Shown piece by piece: positions 58,637 through 64,000 of a DNA stretch of 64,000 nucleotides. Below the pieces are notes generated by a model, which saw only the letters and a program-made list of their open reading frames with translations, searched no databases and was not told the origin of the DNA. Position numbers and translations under genes: made by a program. Source of the stretch: CAWJFJ01 sp963800065. GTDB lineage: Bacteria > Actinomycetota > Acidimicrobiia > Acidimicrobiales > UBA8190. Every line of letters begins with the position of its first letter. Within the stretch, counting starts at the first letter, position 1. The DNA lies in assembly GCA_963800065.1 (NCBI GenBank), contig CAWCZO010000001.1:10525-74524 (forward strand), written 5' to 3'.

Positions 58637-61300
58637 TCAGCCCGCTTCGTCCTGGCCCAACTCGACCCCGACGTCGGCCGGCCCGATCGACGTCACCAGC
58701 TCGATGATCCCTCCGGCGTCGCGCAGATCGCTCTCGGCCTGCATCAGGAGGGCGAGCCGCGGCGCCGTGTCGGTGACCGTCAGTCGGGCCACCGGTGCCC
58801 GCATCGACCGTTTGGCCGTCGTCTTGGCCCGCCGCACCACGCCGAGGACCTCGGAGACGACCGACAGCACGCTCCCGTCGGCACTCCCGGTGGCGCCGTC
58901 GGTGGGCCGGGTGGCGGCGGCCGTCGGGAACTCATCGGTGTCCGGCCACGGTGACCGGTGGATCGAACCCTCGTGCCACCACGACCAGACCTCCTCGGTG
59001 ACGAAGGGCAGGAAGGGGGCCAGCAGGCGCAGGAGCACGGACAGAGCCAGAGCCAACGTGGCGCGCGCCGAGGCCGGTCCGGCGTCGGACGGGTCCTCGT
59101 AGGCGCGGCCCTTCACCAGTTCCAGGTAGTCGTCGCAGAAGGACCAGAAGAACGCCTCTGTCCGTTCGAGGGCCCGGGCGTAGTCGTAGGCCTCGAAGGC
59201 GGCCGTGGCCTCGGCCACCACCCCGGCCAGGTCGCTCAGCACCGCCAGGTCGATCGGGGCCGTGACCGCCGGGGGACCGGGCAGGTCGCCGCCGGCGATC
59301 CGCGACAGGGCGAACCGCGAGGCGTTCAGGATCTTGATGGCCAGCCGCCTCCCCACCTTCATCTGCCCCTCGTCCACCGCCGTGTCCACCCCCGGGCGGC
59401 CACTGGCCGCCCAGTACCGCACGCCGTCGGAGCCGTGGCTCTCGAGAAGGGGGAGGGGGGTGACGGCGTTCCCCTTCGACTTCGACATCTTCTTGCGGTC
59501 GGGGTCGAGCACCCATCCCGACAGGGCCGTGGCCCTCCACGGCAGGGTCCCGAACTCGATCTCGGACCGCACCACGGTGGAGAACAGCCAGGTCCGGATG
59601 ATCTCGTGCCCCTGGGGTCGCAGGTCCATGGGGAAGACCCGGGAGAACAGATCGGGATCGTCGGCCCAGCGGCCGGCGATCTGGGGCGTGAGCGACGAGG
59701 TGGCCCACGTGTCCATGACGTCCGGATCGCCGATGAACCCCCCGGGCGCCCCCCGCTGCTCCTCGGTGAAACCGTCGGGGACATCGCTCGACGGGTCGAC
59801 CGGGAGCCGGCTCTCGGGGGCCACGATGGGGTGGTCGTGGTCGATCCCCCCGTCGGCCCTCACCGGGTACCAGAGGGGGAAGGGCACTCCGAAGAATCGC
59901 TGCCGGCTGATGTTCCAGTCGCTGTTCAGGCCCTCCACCCAGGCCTCGTAGCGGTGCACCATGTACGGCGGGTGCCACGCCAGCTGGCGGCCCCGCTCGA
60001 GGAGCCGGTCCTTGAGCGGCAGGGTCCGGATGTACCACTGACGACTGGACACGATCTCGAGGGGCCGTTCCCCGCGCTCGTAGAACTTCACCGGGTGGAC
60101 GATGGGGGTGGGCTCGCCCACCAGGTCGCCGGAGGCGGTGAGCAGCTCGACGATCCGGGTCCGGGCCTGGTTCACGTTCTTCCCGACGATCTCCCCGTAG
60201 GCGGCGGTGGCGCCGGCGTCGTCGGTGCTCTCCCAGCCCGGCCCACCCCACTCCACCGGTTGGAGCCGTCCGTTCCGGCCGACGATCGTCCGGGTGGGCA
60301 GGGAGAGGTCGCGCCACCAGGTCACGTCGGTGGTGTCGCCGAAGGTGCAGATCATGGCGATCCCCGACCCCTTCTCGGGGTCGGCGAGCTCGTGGGCCAC
60401 CACCGGGACACGCACCTTGAACAACGGGGTGACCACCTCGTGGCCGAAGAGCGGCCGGTAACGGTCGTCACCGGGGTGGGCGACGAGGGCCACGCAGGCG
60501 GCCAGCAGCTCGGGCCGCGTCGTCTCGATCTCCACCCCACGACCACCGTCGCCGTCGGCGACGGCGAAGCGCAGGCGGTGGTAGGCGCCGGGGAGCTCCC
60601 GGTCCTCCATCTCGGCCTGTGACACCGCCGACTGGAAGTCGACGTCCCATTGCGTCGGGGCTTCGGTGCTGTAGGCGTTGCCGTGGGCCAGGAGATGGAG
60701 GAAGCCCAATTGGGACACTCTCCGGGCCCCGGTGTCGATGGTGGCGTAGGTCTGGTCCCAGTCGACCGAGAGACCGAGGGTCCGCCACAGGTTCTCGAAG
60801 GCCTTCTCGTCCTCGGCCACCAGCCGGTCGCACAGGTCGATGAAGTCTGGACGCGAGATGGCCACCGGGTGCTTCCCCGGCTTCTCGGGAGCCACGCAGG
60901 CGGGATCCTTCCGCAGGCTCGGATCGCAGAGGACGCCGTAGTAGTTCTGCACCCGCCGCTCCGTCGGGAGCCCGTTGTCGTCGAACCCCATCGGATAGAA
61001 GACCTCGTCGCCGCGCATCCGTCGGTACCGGGCCACGGTGTCGGTGTGCGTGTAGGAGAACACGTGACCGACGTGCAGCGATCCCGAGACGGTGGGGGGC
61101 GGGGTGTCGATGGAGAAGACGCCCGAGCGCGCCACGGTCCGGTCGAAGGCGTAGGTCCCGGCCTCCTGCCACCGCGCCGACCATTTGGCCTCGAGGCCCT
61201 CGAGCGAGGGCTTGTCGGGCACGGCCGGGGGCCGGGGCCGCTCGAGCGGGCGGGCCCGCCCCGGGACCGTGGCGGCGGTGGTCGTCACGGTCTCGTTCAT
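58637..61300 (-). CDS. valS: Valyl-tRNA synthetase
   Basis: An 887-residue class I aminoacyl-tRNA synthetase. SGSLHVGHVFSYTHTD carries the HIGH motif (HVGH). The editing domain follows, then WISRQR-type NISRQRFFG, and KKMSKSKGN is the KMSKS loop. The anticodon-binding domain contains RLLAPFLPFVTEEVWSWW. It charges tRNA-Val. A short C-terminal region replaces the long coiled arm of some ValS proteins. It is divergent from cysS with only 20 bases between starts. ATG 61300 has TACGGT 9 bases upstream. Confidence 0.95.
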   Translation of the reverse strand: MNETVTTTAATVPGRARPLERPRPPAVPDKPSLEGLEAKWSARWQEAGTYAFDRTVARSGVFSIDTPPPTVSGSLHVGHVFSYTHTDTVARYRRMRGDEVFYPMGFDDNGLPTERRVQNYYGVLCDPSLRKDPACVAPEKPGKHPVAISRPDFIDLCDRLVAEDEKAFENLWRTLGLSVDWDQTYATIDTGARRVSQLGFLHLLAHGNAYSTEAPTQWDVDFQSAVSQAEMEDRELPGAYHRLRFAVADGDGGRGVEIETTRPELLAACVALVAHPGDDRYRPLFGHEVVTPLFKVRVPVVAHELADPEKGSGIAMICTFGDTTDVTWWRDLSLPTRTIVGRNGRLQPVEWGGPGWESTDDAGATAAYGEIVGKNVNQARTRIVELLTASGDLVGEPTPIVHPVKFYERGERPLEIVSSRQWYIRTLPLKDRLLERGRQLAWHPPYMVHRYEAWVEGLNSDWNISRQRFFGVPFPLWYPVRADGGIDHDHPIVAPESRLPVDPSSDVPDGFTEEQRGAPGGFIGDPDVMDTWATSSLTPQIAGRWADDPDLFSRVFPMDLRPQGHEIIRTWLFSTVVRSEIEFGTLPWRATALSGWVLDPDRKKMSKSKGNAVTPLPLLESHGSDGVRYWAASGRPGVDTAVDEGQMKVGRRLAIKILNASRFALSRIAGGDLPGPPAVTAPIDLAVLSDLAGVVAEATAAFEAYDYARALERTEAFFWSFCDDYLELVKGRAYEDPSDAGPASARATLALALSVLLRLLAPFLPFVTEEVWSWWHEGSIHRSPWPDTDEFPTAAATRPTDGATGSADGSVLSVVSEVLGVVRRAKTTAKRSMRAPVARLTVTDTAPRLALLMQAESDLRDAGGIIELVTSIGPADVGVELGQDEAG

Positions 61301-61308
61301 CGTCGCGT

Positions 61309-61315
61309 TACCGTA
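61309..61315. promoter_or_regulatory. Overlapping divergent -10 hexamers for valS and cysS
   Basis: TACCGT (61309-61314, plus) is 6 bases before GTG 61321 of cysS. TACGGT (61315-61310, minus) is 9 bases before ATG 61300 of valS. The two share five bases, so the two synthetase promoters cannot be occupied at once. Confidence 0.5.
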
Positions 61316-61320
61316 CCGGA

Positions 61321-62703
61321 GTGCTGCGCCTCCACGACACAGCCACCGGCACCGTCGAGCCCCTGGCCCTGCGGGAGCCCGGCCACGTCTCGATGTACGT
61401 CTGCGGTCCCACCGTCTACGACCTCCCCCACCTCGGCCACGGCCGCTTCGCCCTGGCCTTCGACATCCTCCGCCGCTACCTCGAGTTCTCCGGCCTCGAG
61501 GTTCGCTACGTCTCCAACGTCACCGACATCGACGACAAGATCATCGCCCGGGCCAACGAGGAGGGCCGTACCCTCACCGACGTGGCCCGGGAATTCGAGG
61601 CGGCCTGGTGGGAGGCCATCGACGGACTGGGCGTCAAGCGTCCCACCGTCTCCCCCCGGGCCACCGAGTACGTCGACCACATGGTCGCCCTCGTCGCCGA
61701 CCTCGTCGGGCGCGGCGTCGCCTACGAGACGTCCGACGGCGTCTATCTCGCGGTCGACCGGGTCGACGGCTACGGCCTCCTGGCCCGCCAGAGTCTCGAC
61801 TCGCTGCGGTCGGGGGCGCGTATCGAGCCGGGGGAGGAGAAGCGTTCGCCTCTCGACTTCGTCCTCTGGAAGAAGGCCAAGGTGGGCGAACCGACCTGGG
61901 AGTCGCCCTGGGGCCCGGGCCGGCCCGGCTGGCACACCGAGTGCGTGGTGATGTCGCTCGACCTCCTGGGCGACGGCTTCGATCTCCACGGTGGGGGCAT
62001 CGACCTGGCTTTCCCCCACCACGAGAACGAGCGGGCCCAGGCCGTGGCCACGGGCCGGACCTTCGCCCGCCACTGGGCCCACAACGGCCATCTCGTCACC
62101 GGGGGCGAGAAGATGTCCAAGTCCCTCGGCAACTTCACCTCGTTGGCCGACCTCCTCGAGCGTACCGACGGCCGGGCCTACCGCCTCCTTCTCCTGCGCA
62201 GCCACTACCGGTCCCAGGTGGAGGTGTCCCCCGACACGGTGACCGATGCCGAGGAAGCCCTGAAGGGCCTCGACGCCCTCGTCCGTCGCTTCGATCTGGG
62301 CGCCGTCGGCCCGGCCGTCACGGTGGCCGAGGCCCTTGCCCTCGGGGCCGACGCCGACGCCGTTCGTTCCTTCATGGCCTCCATGGACGCCGATCTCGGG
62401 ACGCCGGCGGCGGTGGGCGCGCTCTTCGAATTGGCGCGACGGGCCAACGTGGCCTCCGACCGTGGTGACCACGCCGAAGGACGTCGGTTGGCCCTCACCG
62501 TCGTCGTCCTCACCGGCGCCCTGGGGCTGGTCCTCCAGGGCGGTCGCCAGGAACTGGACGAGGCCACCCGGGCCAGAGCGGCCGACCGCGACGCCGCCCG
62601 GGCCGCCGGGGACTGGGCCCGGGCCGACGCCATCCGCCGCGAGCTGGAGGCCGAAGGCTGGTCGATCGAGGACGGACCCGAGGGGGGTCGGCTCCACCGT
62701 TGA
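61321..62703 (+). CDS. cysS: Cysteinyl-tRNA synthetase
   Basis: A 460-residue class I synthetase with the HIGH-type motif (PHLGHGR), KMSKSLGN, and the zinc-binding residues CGPTVYD, WHTECVVM and HHENE. A second Cys-ligase-like enzyme of mycothiol synthesis (MshC) shares the fold. The full length, the editing-free core and the C-terminal RARAADRD...EGWSIEDGPEG tail favour CysS. GTG 61321 has TACCGT 6 bases upstream and no ribosome-binding site. Divergent from valS. Confidence 0.93.
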   Translation: MLRLHDTATGTVEPLALREPGHVSMYVCGPTVYDLPHLGHGRFALAFDILRRYLEFSGLEVRYVSNVTDIDDKIIARANEEGRTLTDVAREFEAAWWEAIDGLGVKRPTVSPRATEYVDHMVALVADLVGRGVAYETSDGVYLAVDRVDGYGLLARQSLDSLRSGARIEPGEEKRSPLDFVLWKKAKVGEPTWESPWGPGRPGWHTECVVMSLDLLGDGFDLHGGGIDLAFPHHENERAQAVATGRTFARHWAHNGHLVTGGEKMSKSLGNFTSLADLLERTDGRAYRLLLLRSHYRSQVEVSPDTVTDAEEALKGLDALVRRFDLGAVGPAVTVAEALALGADADAVRSFMASMDADLGTPAAVGALFELARRANVASDRGDHAEGRRLALTVVVLTGALGLVLQGGRQELDEATRARAADRDAARAAGDWARADAIRRELEAEGWSIEDGPEGGRLHR

Positions 62704-62805
62704 CCGGTTCCCCGCCCCCATGCTGGAAAATCGCCCTCCTGTAGGTTACCGTTGAGTAACAAAGGAAGAGACGACCCCGGCCGAGACGATTCAAGGGGAA
62801 CAACG
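62704..62805. promoter_or_regulatory. Promoter/operator region before the acyl-CoA dehydrogenase gene
   Basis: Contains GTTAC-CGTTGA-GTAAC (62745-62760), an inverted repeat, after a possible -10 TAGGTT (62742-62747). The 10 bases CGTTGAGTAA (62750-62759) also occur at 42791-42800 in the tetR promoter. AAGGGGAA precedes ATG 62806. Confidence 0.4.
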
Positions 62806-64000
62806 ATGTCCGATTTCTCCCTCGAGCTCAACGAGGACCAGGTCCAGCTCCAGAAATGGGTGCACGACTTCGCCGAGGACGTGATCCGGCCCGTCGCCCA
62901 CGAATGGGACGAGCGCGAGGAGACACCCTGGCCCGTCATCGAGGAGGCGGCCCGGATCGGCCTCTACTCCTTCGACTTCTTCACCCAGTCGTTCCTGGAC
63001 CCCACCGGCCTCACCCTCCCGGTGGCCAGCGAGGAGCTGGCGTGGGGGGACGCCGGGATCACCCTGGCCATCTTCGGGAGCTCCCTCGGTCTGGCCGGGA
63101 TCGCCGCCAACGGGACCCCGGAACAGCTGATGGAGTGGGGCCCGCAGTGCTTCGGCACCCCCGAGAAGCTCCAGACGGCCGCCTTCTGCGTCTCCGAGGC
63201 CGACGCCGGGTCCGATGTCAGCTCCCTGCGGACGCGGGCCGTCTACGACGAAGCCAAGGACGAGTGGGTGATCAACGGCACCAAGACGTGGATCACCAAC
63301 GGCGGCATCGCCGACGTGAACGTCGTGGTGGCCTCGGTGGAGCCCGAGTTCGGATCGCGCGGCCAGGCCAGTTTCGTCGTCCCCCCGGGGACCCCGGGGC
63401 TGTCCGCCGGACAGAAATTCCAGAAGATGGGCATCCGGGCGTCGCACACCGGCGAGGTTATCTTCGACGATGTCCGCGTTCCGGGCCGTTGCCTCCTGGG
63501 GGGCAAGGACAAGCTCGACGAGAAGCTGGCCCGGGCCCGCGAGGGCAAGAAGTCCAAGTCCCAGGCGGCCATGGCCACCTTCGAGTCCACCCGCCCCGCC
63601 GTCGGCGCCCAGGCGCTCGGGATCGCCCGCGCCGCCTACGAGTACGCCCTGGACTACGCCACCGAGCGGAAGGCCTTCGGCCGGCTCATCATCGAGAACC
63701 AGGGCATCGCCTTCAAGTTCGCCGACATGAGGACACGCATCGACGCATCTCGGCTCCTGATCTGGCGGGCGTCGTGGATGGGGGCCAGTCACAAGCCGTT
63801 CACCGCCGGTGAGGGATCGATGTCCAAGCTCTTCGCCGGCGAGACGGCCGTCTGGGTGACCGAACAGGCCATCCAGATCATGGGTGGATACGGCTACATC
63901 CGTGAGCACCCGGTGGAGCGGTGGCACCGCGACTCGAAGATCTACACGATCTTCGAGGGGACCTCGGAGATCCAGCGCCTCATCATCGCCCGGGCCGTCT
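62806..64000 (+). CDS. Acyl-CoA dehydrogenase (3' end outside the window)
   Basis: At least 398 residues, open at the right edge. The acyl-CoA dehydrogenase fold is evident: helical N-terminus, TAAFCVSEADAGSDVSSLRT (the FAD-contacting strand region), WVINGTKTWITNGG, and RKAFGRLIIENQGIAFKFADM. IFEGTSEIQRLIIARAV near the edge holds the catalytic-base glutamate and the adenine-contact residues. It oxidises acyl-CoA to enoyl-CoA using FAD and electron-transfer flavoprotein. ATG 62806 follows AAGGGGAA. An inverted repeat in the upstream region may be an operator. Confidence 0.92.
   Translation, partial: MSDFSLELNEDQVQLQKWVHDFAEDVIRPVAHEWDEREETPWPVIEEAARIGLYSFDFFTQSFLDPTGLTLPVASEELAWGDAGITLAIFGSSLGLAGIAANGTPEQLMEWGPQCFGTPEKLQTAAFCVSEADAGSDVSSLRTRAVYDEAKDEWVINGTKTWITNGGIADVNVVVASVEPEFGSRGQASFVVPPGTPGLSAGQKFQKMGIRASHTGEVIFDDVRVPGRCLLGGKDKLDEKLARAREGKKSKSQAAMATFESTRPAVGAQALGIARAAYEYALDYATERKAFGRLIIENQGIAFKFADMRTRIDASRLLIWRASWMGASHKPFTAGEGSMSKLFAGETAVWVTEQAIQIMGGYGYIREHPVERWHRDSKIYTIFEGTSEIQRLIIARAV

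Overview
The window reads as chromosomal DNA of a high-GC Gram-positive bacterium, most likely an actinobacterium of the Acidimicrobiia type. The evidence is two WhiB-type regulators, a DivIVA-family protein, UPF0182, a Lon-like PDZ protease, an AAA/VWA pair resembling mycobacterial Rv0958/Rv0959, an Sdh1-type succinate dehydrogenase and an AdaA-AlkA fusion. A secreted sedolisin (acid protease) would suit an acidic habitat. Gene density is high and many starts are GTG or TTG. About a dozen genes have a TANNNT -10 hexamer only 6-9 bases before the start codon, so leaderless mRNAs appear common. All database-style comparisons here are from memory of the families; no search was run.

1-9.3 kb is central metabolism: the end of purH, folD, metF, icd (with an apparent one-base frameshift), mdh, then on the minus strand an sdhC-sdhA-sdhB operon followed by an SCP2-like gene and a small gene. 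9.5-15.2 kb holds the AAA ATPase/VWA pair, two WhiB genes and a formiminotransferase-domain gene. 15.2-25.7 kb is an envelope and cell-shape block: a DUF2342-type metalloprotease whose zinc-site residues are gone, an HtrA-like protein without a catalytic triad, mreB, a HEAT-repeat protein, an active-looking Lon/PDZ protease, a DivIVA protein fused to a phage MuF-like domain, and UPF0182. Parts of this order match the Rv3193c-Rv3195 neighbourhood of mycobacteria.

25.8-31.2 kb is a genomic island of about 5.3 kb at the initiator tRNA gene. The last 43 bases of the tRNA region are repeated exactly at 31,123-31,165. Inside are an IS630-family element inserted just after the tRNA, a frameshifted maltokinase-cap-like gene and a large secreted glycine-rich protein with collagen-like, PGRS-like and beta-helix-like repeats. 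No integrase is visible.

31.2-48.4 kb is accessory: a quinone-oxidoreductase-like enzyme, a lipoprotein, a second FolD, an FkbM methyltransferase, a secreted repeat protein paired with a sedolisin, acetyltransferases (one with an internal deletion), a sterol-desaturase-family membrane protein, a DsbA-like protein divergent from a TetR regulator, a sulfatase, and a MocR regulator divergent from a flavin-binding-fold protein. 48.5-64 kb holds a crotonase, the AdaA-AlkA/Ogt alkylation repair pair, an esterase, a branched-chain-amino-acid-type ABC transporter compressed into three polypeptides by two gene fusions, a non-canonical amidohydrolase, divergent valS and cysS, and the start of an acyl-CoA dehydrogenase that runs off the window.
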